From contig NC_087068.1 of NCBI RefSeq assembly GCF_963678635.1, positions 10,238,027-10,302,026 of the forward strand: a stretch of 64,000 nucleotides of DNA, written 5' to 3'. The notes under the pieces are model-generated. The model made no database searches. It was not told where the DNA came from and saw only the letters and a program-made list of their open reading frames with translations. Positions 20,501-28,200 of this stretch are shown here, piece after piece (within the stretch, counting starts at the first letter, position 1; every line of letters starts with the position of its first letter). This DNA is from Symsagittifera roscoffensis (lineage: Eukaryota > Xenacoelomorpha > Acoela > Convolutidae). The position numbers and the translations under genes were made by a program.

Positions 20501-22454
20501 GATCAAAGACGGGTTTTCCTTTCTGGACAAAGAAACCTACGATAGGCTGCCACTTACTAGGTGGTTAGACAAATCAGGACATCCTATACCTGGACACCCT
20601 GACCTTCCAGTGGAGACGGCCGCGGAGATAAAGCTTTTAGCCAGAGGCGAACCCGTTCCGTTGGACCTGCTAGTCCGATCCAACTTGGTACAGCAAGAAC
20701 TGACCAGGCTGGGTATAAACAGCATCGCTTTATTGAATGAGACGGTGAACGTGGCGCCGGACGTCATGGGAAAACTCCGTGACTTGTTGGATAGGGAAGT
20801 GAATAGGCATGATCGTGAATGGATGGAGACTATGCAGAGGTTGACTGTCACTGAGAGAACAGAGAAGAGGCCAGTGTCTATTTGCAGCCGAGGCGTTGAA
20901 CGGGATTGCAGGTCGATCGTCAACCAGCTGGTGACCTCGATGCCGAAAGAAGTATTGTTGAGAACTTCGTTCACTGAATATGGAACATCGAATCAAAACC
21001 AAGCTACTGAGGAAGTCAGGATCAGGTCAAAATCTAGCTTCACGAGGAGAGTGCACTTCACGGATGCAAAAGAGGAATACGAGCCAAGCCCAGATTGTTC
21101 TTCCGTGGACGAGACAATGTCCGGGGAGTCTGACACCTTCGAGCCAGTCAAGGACGACTTGTCTGAGGAGTCAGACACCTTTGAGCCCGTGCAGGACAAC
21201 TTGTCCGGGGAGAGGTTGACTAGACCACCTAGGGGCAGAATTTTGTCCGGGGAGTCGAGTTCAAAGCGACCGATGGACAGAGTTTTGTCCGGGGAGTCGA
21301 GAAACATCTCAAACAACTTGGAATATGATGTTGGAGAATCAGTCGACTCAAGTGTTGACTCGGGACCCCAGTCCTGGGACAACACGTCTGAAACAACTTC
21401 CAATTCCGATGTGTCAGAGATCGCAATCCACTCCTTATTGGTAGACTGGAAGCAGCGTGGGCTGGACCGAGAAACACATCAGGATCCAGACAGGGACAGA
21501 TACACCTCAGATGAAGAGGGCACTGTGGTAGATAATGCCGCAGACGAGCTCGAGCTGATAGCAGTTTCAAAACGCCCAACCAGATTGCTGCCACATGGTA
21601 CGGTCGTTCGTACCAATCTGGAACCATCTGTGCAAGAAGCGACGCCTTTGAAAAAGATATGGTGTGTCAAGTTGATGGACGATGCTCATGCTCCGGAGAT
21701 AATGAGTGGGCAAATGAACGTGGTGAAGACGTATTTGAAAGCCAGGTACAGGCTGTCGGATCTCCTGAGGGCTCAACGAAATGATAGAATGACGAGCAGT
21801 CTGAAAAGATGGATCGAGAATGGAGCACCTGACAAGGGAGACTTGGAAGAAGACAGCTACAAAATCCTGAAGCAGTTTTACCTGAAGAGAAAAGACTTGT
21901 TGTACCTGCATAAGGACGGAATCGTAGCCTGTGAGCGCAAGGAGGAGGACAAGGTCCTTTATAAATACAATTCAATAGTGTTACCACAGTTGTACCAGAC
22001 CGAATTGCTCTTTCGCTCACATGATCAGATGGGACATCAAGGCGTGGACAAGGTGTATAACTGGATACAAAAACGATTCGAATGGCCGGGATTGAAGAAG
22101 GCTTGTGAGAAATGGATAGCCGCATGCCTGTCATGTCAACAGGCAAAGGATCCCAGGAAACTAAGGTTCCCCCTACAGTCAATAGAATCGTCAGGTTTCA
22201 ACGAAGTGGTGCAAATTGATCATCAGAAAATCTGCATGACAGCAACGGGCTATAATCAGGTGCTGGTAATGATCGACCATTTTACAAAGTATGCGGAGGC
22301 AGCACCCTGCATGACAGCATCGGCAGAAGAAACATGCGATCATTTGATAAACGTGTGGATAGCAAGGCATGGCTGCCCCATCACGTTCCAATCGGACAAT
22401 GGCAAAGCATTCGTAGGTGATCTCACCAAAGAGTTAATGAAAAGGTCGCAGTAG
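17526..22454 (+). CDS. pol: E1 Pol: protease, reverse transcriptase, RNase H, integrase (N-terminal part)
   Basis: It continues gag in frame after the TAA; the first ATG is internal, so expression needs readthrough, or the copy is disabled. The order is as in Ty3/gypsy. The protease has LLDTGAVVSVMP (Asp codon 18192). RT has LPFG-like RMPFGLCNATATFQ and YVDD (codons from 19647). RNase H has LDTDAS (20091) and LRVDNRAL. Integrase has a zinc site starting HDQMGHQG (His 22020) and ending CLSCQQ, then the catalytic Asp in VQIDHQ (22218) and Asp in QSDNGK (22395). The frame breaks at TAG 22452-22454 through a probable 1-base deletion just after KRS, 35-36 codons before the catalytic Glu (22502). 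A Ser/Glu-rich spacer separates RNase H from integrase. Confidence 0.93.
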   Translation, partial: GLAARTALQNVKQDLATKEVEQWVRSELESTDLRESLNVLSKATKVEDKEEPKKQGLKLNVISGKTFGMTKAGTKIMSIISVAGHQVVKNLSEPSEITLIHLDIYADYLKEKDPKLDSRAVRALLTTGGPRLMKVDGHYIDVYGPYPILMNVDGINIYTKAHITDANDQVGRIYIGQEELKVRRIGHNAMLEQDAVHIGCEADLAAHVLDVQGRQLSVKGLLDTGAVVSVMPVKTWTDMGFERSDLIPTNIRLAAANQGAIYVAGRTPIISLQLGGRHLWMSFLVVENLDESDQFILGRDFVRNFDVTIDLNDGLIRIKDPERKYEKRPLNKILINQAKVPIFLDRKVRLKPNQAVVATFRMRNLNELSNDRQVCLVPNPNSKSSAILGRSFSLTQSGLCVSVLLNTEATTVTIQRGKKLGYALPLNTDFLSVENLKKFDVTKCPLHANQECIMKRVIELKSSRKLFSMKSETDDGLSSCSNFPERPTEAELAANRPVLPEIEHLKGKISDKELDSLRAVLDRNADVFSKHKADIGCCNFVEHEIEIEEGSVPHREGARRMTPNKSEACRKEIEMLMEYDMIELSKSPWACGVVMAKKKGGQLRFCCDFRYLNAVTIKDAYPIPRIDESLSKLGDAKFFTTLDLGSAFWQVPLRKQDREKTGFACELGLFQWKRMPFGLCNATATFQRLMAQALTSVTKKYGNLIMCYVDDVVIATPTLEDHIERLEEVFSCMKQAGLKCKPSKCEILRDSIKYLGRLVDKHGVRPDPEAVEAVLTWKAPKTDTQLMSFLGFANYYREFIKGYADKIYPMQRLMRNKGKKFTWTDEAQVSFENIKRELCEAPVLGMPTEKGMFVLDTDASVVAISGILHQEQEWNGRTVLRPIAYGSKVLSDTEMKYGAPKAEMFAVITFVEKYRAYLGSAPFKLRVDNRALAWLKTYSMDQSYIGRWIVRLDGYHMIIEHRTRDKHQNADSLSKKTEFYERLEEKQANQSEIKDGFSFLDKETYDRLPLTRWLDKSGHPIPGHPDLPVETAAEIKLLARGEPVPLDLLVRSNLVQQELTRLGINSIALLNETVNVAPDVMGKLRDLLDREVNRHDREWMETMQRLTVTERTEKRPVSICSRGVERDCRSIVNQLVTSMPKEVLLRTSFTEYGTSNQNQATEEVRIRSKSSFTRRVHFTDAKEEYEPSPDCSSVDETMSGESDTFEPVKDDLSEESDTFEPVQDNLSGERLTRPPRGRILSGESSSKRPMDRVLSGESRNISNNLEYDVGESVDSSVDSGPQSWDNTSETTSNSDVSEIAIHSLLVDWKQRGLDRETHQDPDRDRYTSDEEGTVVDNAADELELIAVSKRPTRLLPHGTVVRTNLEPSVQEATPLKKIWCVKLMDDAHAPEIMSGQMNVVKTYLKARYRLSDLLRAQRNDRMTSSLKRWIENGAPDKGDLEEDSYKILKQFYLKRKDLLYLHKDGIVACERKEEDKVLYKYNSIVLPQLYQTELLFRSHDQMGHQGVDKVYNWIQKRFEWPGLKKACEKWIAACLSCQQAKDPRKLRFPLQSIESSGFNEVVQIDHQKICMTATGYNQVLVMIDHFTKYAEAAPCMTASAEETCDHLINVWIARHGCPITFQSDNGKAFVGDLTKELMKRSQ
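21119..21296 (+). repeat. four GTCCGGGGAG motifs within the Pol spacer
   Basis: TGTCCGGGGAG occurs near 21119, 21203, 21244 and 21287. Each is read as (L/M)SGE in repeats such as SGESDTFEPV. The 10-mer is identical to the core of the polypurine tract directly before the 3' LTR. The invariant Ser, Gly and Glu codons across copies suggest nucleotide-level selection or recent repeat spread. Confidence 0.8.
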
Positions 22455-23605
22455 CGCAGGCCCACTCGACCACTTATCACCCGCAAACGAATGGCCTAGT
22501 CGAGAGGCAGAATCGCACACTGGTATCCATGTTGAGAGTCTACTGCTCACGCTATATGGATGACTGGGACAAGCACTTGCCGCAAGTGATGGGTGCTTAC
22601 AACAGCACGGAGCATTCCACCACGGGAATAAGTCCGCATATGATGCTGACGGGTCACGAAAAGGCACTCCCGTTAACGTTCTTCTACCCTGAATATGAAG
22701 GGAAGAGGACAGCACCGCAAACGTACGTGCGGGACGTTATTAGAAGACAGCAGGACCTTAATGACTTATGCAGGAGGAATACGCAACAGGCGCAAATTAG
22801 ACAAAAAAGGAGGTTTGATAAAAGAACAGCCGATGCAAAAGCCTACTCAGTTGGCGATTACGTCTGGGTGTTCCAGGAAGTGGTTCCACCAAAAGGAACC
22901 AAGAAACTATTAAAGAAATGGCGTGGTCCATTTCAGATAACAGAGGTGCATCAAGGAGGTCGTTTTTATCGGCTGAGCACTGGAAGAGCGGCTCATTACG
23001 AGAATATCAAACCGCACAATGCCTCGTCAGAGGATTGGTGCATCCCAGCGGACATGCAAGAGGGAGACTATTTAATTGTGGATCCTGCTTGTGAAGTGAA
23101 TGAGAGGGGTACTCGCGACAAGAACGACGGGAACGAGGTGGTGGACGATTGCGATCTACCACTGGATCTCGAGTTGACTGAGCGAGTAGAGGTGGACGAT
23201 GAAACTCTACCCTATGCCGAAGAAGGCTGGGATTGCCCGGAACAAACCGAAATTGACAAAGGAATACAGCCTGACTTTCCTCTCACCATGGAAACACGCC
23301 AAAGCAAGAAAGGAAACAGCCAGAAGAAATACAATCCGTATGGCGAGGACTTCGTTGTGGACAGGATAGTAGTGAGTGATGTCATAGACTCGCTGGTGGG
23401 ACTGGACGAAGTGGCGATGCTAGGGGAAATCGACCTTGTGAACGATATGGATCAAGATTGGATCGACGATCGATCAGAACCGGAAGTGGAGTTCGAACCA
23501 GAAGCGGAACAGACTCATGAGCAAGAACTTGCGCGTGCTCGAATGGCTCCACGATCTGCCGACAGATCTAAAAGAGACGATCCTGACGATTCAGGACGTC
23601 GATAG
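22451..23605 (+). CDS. pol: E1 Pol continuation: end of integrase core, GPY/F module, acidic linker
   Basis: This +2 frame resumes the integrase immediately after the lesion near 22,450: VAQAHSTTYHPQTNG, then the catalytic Glu in LVERQNR (22502), completing a D,D(35)E core. LLKKWRGPFQITEV near 22,905-22,945 is a GPY/F module, the usual C-terminal end of Ty3 integrases. An acidic, low-complexity linker follows. The frame then ends in unrelated residues (ARMAPRSADRS) because a second frameshift near 23,515 moves the conserved reading to another frame. E2 is collinear and uninterrupted over both sites, which supports two independent 1-base indels here. Confidence 0.8.
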   Translation, partial: VAQAHSTTYHPQTNGLVERQNRTLVSMLRVYCSRYMDDWDKHLPQVMGAYNSTEHSTTGISPHMMLTGHEKALPLTFFYPEYEGKRTAPQTYVRDVIRRQQDLNDLCRRNTQQAQIRQKRRFDKRTADAKAYSVGDYVWVFQEVVPPKGTKKLLKKWRGPFQITEVHQGGRFYRLSTGRAAHYENIKPHNASSEDWCIPADMQEGDYLIVDPACEVNERGTRDKNDGNEVVDDCDLPLDLELTERVEVDDETLPYAEEGWDCPEQTEIDKGIQPDFPLTMETRQSKKGNSQKKYNPYGEDFVVDRIVVSDVIDSLVGLDEVAMLGEIDLVNDMDQDWIDDRSEPEVEFEPEAEQTHEQELARARMAPRSADRSKRDDPDDSGRR

Positions 23606-24359
23606 AGACGGCGTCAAATACATCAGTCATGACAATACCGAGTCCAACTGGGTCGCCCCAGATGGTCCTCTACGTGTTCCACAATCCAACCTCGGTCTCC
23701 TAGACTTTGGACGATCGACGGGGACGTCGATGGATATTTTTGTCCGGGGAGTGGGGGTAGGACTCACCCACACAGAAAATCTCATAATAAAAAAATTAAA
23801 ATTGGCAAGGGAAACCGGAGAACTAGAGACAGAGGGCGAGAATGCTAAGAAACCACCTTTTGGACGAATCTTTGAATCGTATTTTGATCTCCCGAACCAC
23901 TATTCGAACAAAATCGTTATAACGGACAGCGATTTCATACTCACGGAACGCACGTGCGCCATAGCGATAACTGCGGACGTAAGCTTCAAAACAGCACTAG
24001 CGGCCGACTTTAAAAGAGAGTACAAGAATATCGAGTTTTTGTGGAAACAGAGGCCGGGTGTAGGAGGAATGATAGCGTTGCCCCCTGTTGCATCACAGAT
24101 ACCAGGGAAATATTTGTGTTTTTTGGTTACGAAAGCTACTGATAGGCAACACGTGAATCCGGAGAGCTTGGTATTGGCCTTGACTCGACTTAGGGATTTC
24201 CTGGTTGAGAGAGGTGTGACCTCTCTCTCGTTGCCAGTTTATGATCCCAATAGAGGGAAGCTACACCCGAGAGAGTTGTACGCTCTTGTGCATGTGATAT
24301 TTTCAGAGACTGACATAGAGGTTTACTTACATAAAAAATACTATCTGAGCATATGCTAA
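23517..24359 (+). CDS. E1 Pol C-terminus: macrodomain-like domain
   Basis: The first residues (NLRVLEWLHDLP) align with E2 inside its continuous frame, so this is the end of Pol and not a separate gene. From about 23,910 the protein fits the TARG1/OARD1-ALC1 branch of macrodomains: a first strand with ITDSDFIL, CAIAITADVSFKTAL, a basic helix AADFKREY, PGKYLCFLVTK, a helix ALTRLRDFLVERGV, then SLPVYDPNRG and a C-terminal helix-strand. Macrodomains bind ADP-ribose and some remove it from proteins. By my alignment from memory, the Gly-rich loop and catalytic Asp of TARG1 are replaced by DPNRG, so binding without hydrolysis is possible. The domain ends the ORF (KKYYLSIC). Confidence 0.72.
   Translation: MSKNLRVLEWLHDLPTDLKETILTIQDVDRDGVKYISHDNTESNWVAPDGPLRVPQSNLGLLDFGRSTGTSMDIFVRGVGVGLTHTENLIIKKLKLARETGELETEGENAKKPPFGRIFESYFDLPNHYSNKIVITDSDFILTERTCAIAITADVSFKTALAADFKREYKNIEFLWKQRPGVGGMIALPPVASQIPGKYLCFLVTKATDRQHVNPESLVLALTRLRDFLVERGVTSLSLPVYDPNRGKLHPRELYALVHVIFSETDIEVYLHKKYYLSIC
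23715..23764 (+). promoter_or_regulatory. E1 central polypurine-tract candidate
   Basis: This 50-bp block matches E2 47370-47419 at 48 of 50 positions, far above the surrounding protein-coding similarity. It contains GGGGACGTCGAT, a T-rich stretch and GTCCGGGGAGTGGGGGTAGG. The 3' polypurine tract has the same order: a GGGACATTGAT-like box, then GTCCGGGGAGTA. A second plus-strand primer, like the central PPT of lentiviruses or Ty1, is the natural reading. Confidence 0.5.
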
Positions 24360-24801
24360 GAATTGCGCTCGGCGATAAGTGGTTTTTATTAAGTTGCTCG
24401 ATAAGAATTAGAGTCAAGTTTTAGGTTAGGTTTTAGGCACAGTATTAGGGATTAGGTTTTTATATGATAGTATAGGTGTGTGATGTTTATGTGTTTATGT
24501 TATGTTATTGTTATGATATGTTTTATGTTTGTGTCATCAAGGTGACAGCGCTTATTCGTGCTACTCTGACAAAGATAAAGGTGGACGATCCACCTTGGTG
24601 CTAAATTTTAAATCAGAATTGTGAAGAGAATTTCAATGGAGAGTTTTAAAGAATTGATTGATGTTGCATCCAAAAATGATGGTTCTAAGTCGCGACCTGT
24701 TTTTTAGATCTTGATTGATCGAAAATTGTTTACTGAACACTGAATCAGAGGAGACAGAAAGAAATTACACGACACGACAACAAGAATCAACACGAAAAGA
24801 A
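24360..24801 (+). promoter_or_regulatory. pol-ORF3 spacer with splice acceptor at 24697-24707
   Basis: No coding signal runs through this spacer. CCTGTTTTTTAG followed by ATCTTG (AG at 24706-24707) is a strong T-rich 3' splice site of nematode type, 94 bp before the third ORF. E2 has CTGTTTTCAG followed by ATCAAG in the same gap. Both imply a spliced subgenomic mRNA for ORF3, as retroviruses use for env. Confidence 0.55.
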
Positions 24802-25287
24802 ATGGGTGACACGAACGAACTCATGGAATTCCTCTCAGCGAGTCTAGGAGCGACTCTAGACGAGATCTATCAGCGGCTGATCGATTGTGATTTTACACGA
24901 GAAGACCCGGGGTTGGCGATGTTTGTGGTCGCACTCCTCAATGCACTGGGAAGAGAGGGTCGAGGGAATCGCCCTACAGAAGTCGTGTTGATGTTGGCCT
25001 TCGGTGAGTCCGGGACCGCCGAGAGAGGCCGAAACCGATTGATGAGATGGAGGCGCGGAGAGATGTCTGGCCACGACCTGGCTCGTGAGCCAGGACTAGG
25101 TGAGCAAAGGGACCACCGGCTAGGTGAGATGCCCTTGCCCGTCCAACCTGCGCAGCCACTCATTGGAGCGAAGAGACAACGTGATGGGCCAGGCCCGTCA
25201 CACTCTGTCGACTCTCCAACAGCTGCTCCTCCCCTAAAGAGAGTGAGAGTGAGCGAGATAGAGATCCAGACGTCGGAGACGATTTAG
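24802..25287 (+). CDS. E1 ORF3, N-terminal part (cut by TAG)
   Basis: I start at ATG 24802 (MGDTNELMEFL) because the E2 product starts at the equivalent place and the two align: TLDEIYQRLIDCDFT against TLDELYRRLRDLDYT, then TEVVLML, GHDLAREPGL against GFDLARNPGL. The N-terminal domain is small and helical with no recognised family. The frame stops at TAG 25285-25287, yet translation in the same frame continues seamlessly into a Lys/Glu-rich coiled coil, and E2 has no stop here. It is therefore the beginning of the large protein that follows, interrupted by one nonsense codon. Confidence 0.75.
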   Translation: MGDTNELMEFLSASLGATLDEIYQRLIDCDFTREDPGLAMFVVALLNALGREGRGNRPTEVVLMLAFGESGTAERGRNRLMRWRRGEMSGHDLAREPGLGEQRDHRLGEMPLPVQPAQPLIGAKRQRDGPGPSHSVDSPTAAPPLKRVRVSEIEIQTSETI

Positions 25288-28200
25288 ACACTGGAGAAGA
25301 AGGAGAGAGATCAGAGTGAGCTGTGTGCCAAACATCAGGAGTACAGGGCCATAGCTCGGGAGAGAGACGAATGGAAAAAGAAATTTGAAGATCTGCAGGT
25401 GGCCTACAAGGAGGATGAGATAAAGCACCTGAAGGAGCTGTATATTGCGAAGGTGAGCCAAGTGTCACCGGAAATCCTGGCGAGCATGAGGTCCTCGGAG
25501 GGATCTAACGACACACGCCCCAGGACAACAGCGCAGGAGCTGTGCGCATCGAGAGGACCTGAGGTTCTGGATTTGCGTGCATCAAGGGGGCCCGAGGCTC
25601 CTCAGCAGACACGACCGTCTGCTTCGAGTCAGAGGTTTACGATACCAGACCCTTCTGACACCTATCTAGCTCCTCAATTTCAGGAATCATTTAACCAAGT
25701 GGCCAGAGCCGCGATGGATGAGATCAACAGAGGCACTGAGCGGACACTGGCTAGGATCGTTCCTTCCCAGCGTCGTGATCATTCATCAAATAGCTCGGAG
25801 CGAGCAACCCGCACGATAGCGTGTTCTGCGCCTGGTGGAGTCTTTGAGAAGTCTCGCGTGGTAGACATCAGGAAGAATCTGATGGCACGTCATCAGTTCA
25901 CGCAAGTGCCAGCCGAGCATCCTCGAGCCTGCCTGAATGACATGAGCTGGAACCCCGCCACGAACGACCAAGTAATTCCCCCAGGGAGTCGCCATTTGAT
26001 CATTGGAGACAGTTTGGTGAGAGATCTGAATGAGATCTTCGTCTATGGTCATACTACCATTCTGTCCTTTGGAGGAGCCTCAGTGGCTCAAGTCATCAAA
26101 ATGATGGAGTTCCAGAGCGAGGATCATTTGGATACATTAATAATAATGCTGGGGACCAATGACGTCTCGAGAGCCCCCGTGACTCCGGAGAACAAGTGGG
26201 AACCTCTATTGGTGTGTCTCTTGAACGAATTGAAAGAAAAGTACAGACCCAAACTCGTGATCCTGTGCACGATACCACCAAATCCTTTGGTGGGCACCAT
26301 AGCTGCAGATTTCATGAATGGCAACGTGACGCGGTGGAATGAAATGACCCGCAGTCTGGTGAGAAACAACCCTGGCGAGTTGCGACTCCTGGATCTCGAA
26401 AATATGCTGCGCATGACTGACCACATCGCGCTCACTAAAGATGGAGTGCACTTCAATACCCAACGAGGGAGGCATTGGATTAATGATGTGTTTCAGACGC
26501 AATTGAGGGAAGCGGAGCAAGAGTCGAGGGCGACCGGTTCTTTGGCTCGGACCAATTCGACCGGAGGGAGTAGAATAAGGGCAACCGTGCCCGAATCCCT
26601 CGCCAACCGTCTAGGGTCCTTGGCAACGGAGACGGTTGGAGCCGCAACCGTCGCTCCGAGCTCGAACGTGAGAGACAGGCTAGGGACTGCTCCTCCTCCC
26701 AGGCCGCAATCGATTGGAAGCCGACTCGGCATATCGGTGGAACAGAACAACAGGAATAACTCCCAGACCGCGTCTAGGAGGAACGATTCGCCTGCCACGA
26801 CAAATCCTGCTTCGACAGCAGGACCGTCTACAAGTACCGTGCCAGCGGAGGGGATCGAATCAGGCAGCAGGCTGCTTTGGAATAGATCAGATCCTAGTCA
26901 TTGGGGTCAGTATAAGACGGACATGTCGGCGAAGTTGAATATGAATACCTTGACGTGTCGGGAGGATGCGATGAGAATGACTGGCGGTGAAAGTCCCACA
27001 GTGTCGCGACTTTATCGGATACCGGGTGTGGATTGGCTGCTAGCAGAGCAGGAGAAATTCAGCCCCTCGACCTCACTCCGACATGTAGACCTGGATGGAT
27101 TACCTCATGACAATACCTTTGGACCTTTAAACACCCGGTCGCTCACCGACGTTCGAGATAGGACCCGGGAAAGGACACTACCTGTGCGCAAGGGCAAGTT
27201 CCAGACGGAGAACAAGCCCAATAACAAACATCACAAGATGTACAGACAATTCGCTAAACCACCCGGTCAGACGCCGGGCGAGTATTCGAGGGATTACCCC
27301 CGAACTACAACAGTGGTTGGAGACGATAAGAGATACGGGAACCTGAAGGCCCCAATAGGCGATGGCCTTTTTGCAGCTTATGACCCCTTGGACATGAAGG
27401 CTGCCAAATATCTGGTTGTGGCCGGCTCCGATTATCTCTACACGCCCCGTTCTCTATTCTGGCTCGATGTGATTTTCTTAACGGCGCCTAAACTGGACTG
27501 GGGACAGGCGATAGGCATGATGATAAGTGTACGGAGAGTGGTCAGCTTGGAGCCGCAGGTAATAGTGGTTGCAGGCTCAAATGATCATCTACAAAGCAGG
27601 GGCTTATTGTCACGTCTGACGGATGGATCGATCCCGAGTAACGAAGTTATAGGGGAGGCGATAATGACACTGCTCTCGGCGATGGCCGAGGTAGAGGCAG
27701 CAGCAAGACAACGTTTCACCATGAATGTGGTGAAGGTGATCTTCGTATTGTCACCAGGCTACGCTGCGTTGCCTGAACCCCTTCAATTTGTGTACACAAT
27801 GGTCACGACGATAGCAGAGGGGATTTTTAACGTGATAATTCCTGCCCCAAACAGAGTGGTGGACCCGGACAATTACTATCCGTCCCGATCTGAGCTTCCC
27901 GCCGTTTGGGCTGACATCTCGAATGCCATACAGGGGCTCAGAGATTGTAGCACAACTCGGTTGGTGCTAGATGAAGTTCTGGGGTTGGAGCTGTCCAACT
28001 TCGCAAGATTACTGAAGCTAAGACCAGGGGTAGGTGACGATCATCTGTTAGTACAACAGGTGGCTGATGATCTCTGGTTCAGACAGATGGATCATGCAGA
28101 GAATGAGCAGGGAAGGATGATCAGAAAGAATATGACGTCAGCAGAGGAGGACCTCATGGCAATAGCTTTGCGTACGAAACCACACAACAACATATGGTTG

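Noticed and set aside
28030-28050. GDDH in ORF3 as an RNA polymerase GDD motif
   Set aside because: No motif A or B of viral polymerases lies upstream at the right distance. The context fits the degenerate SGNH-like region better.
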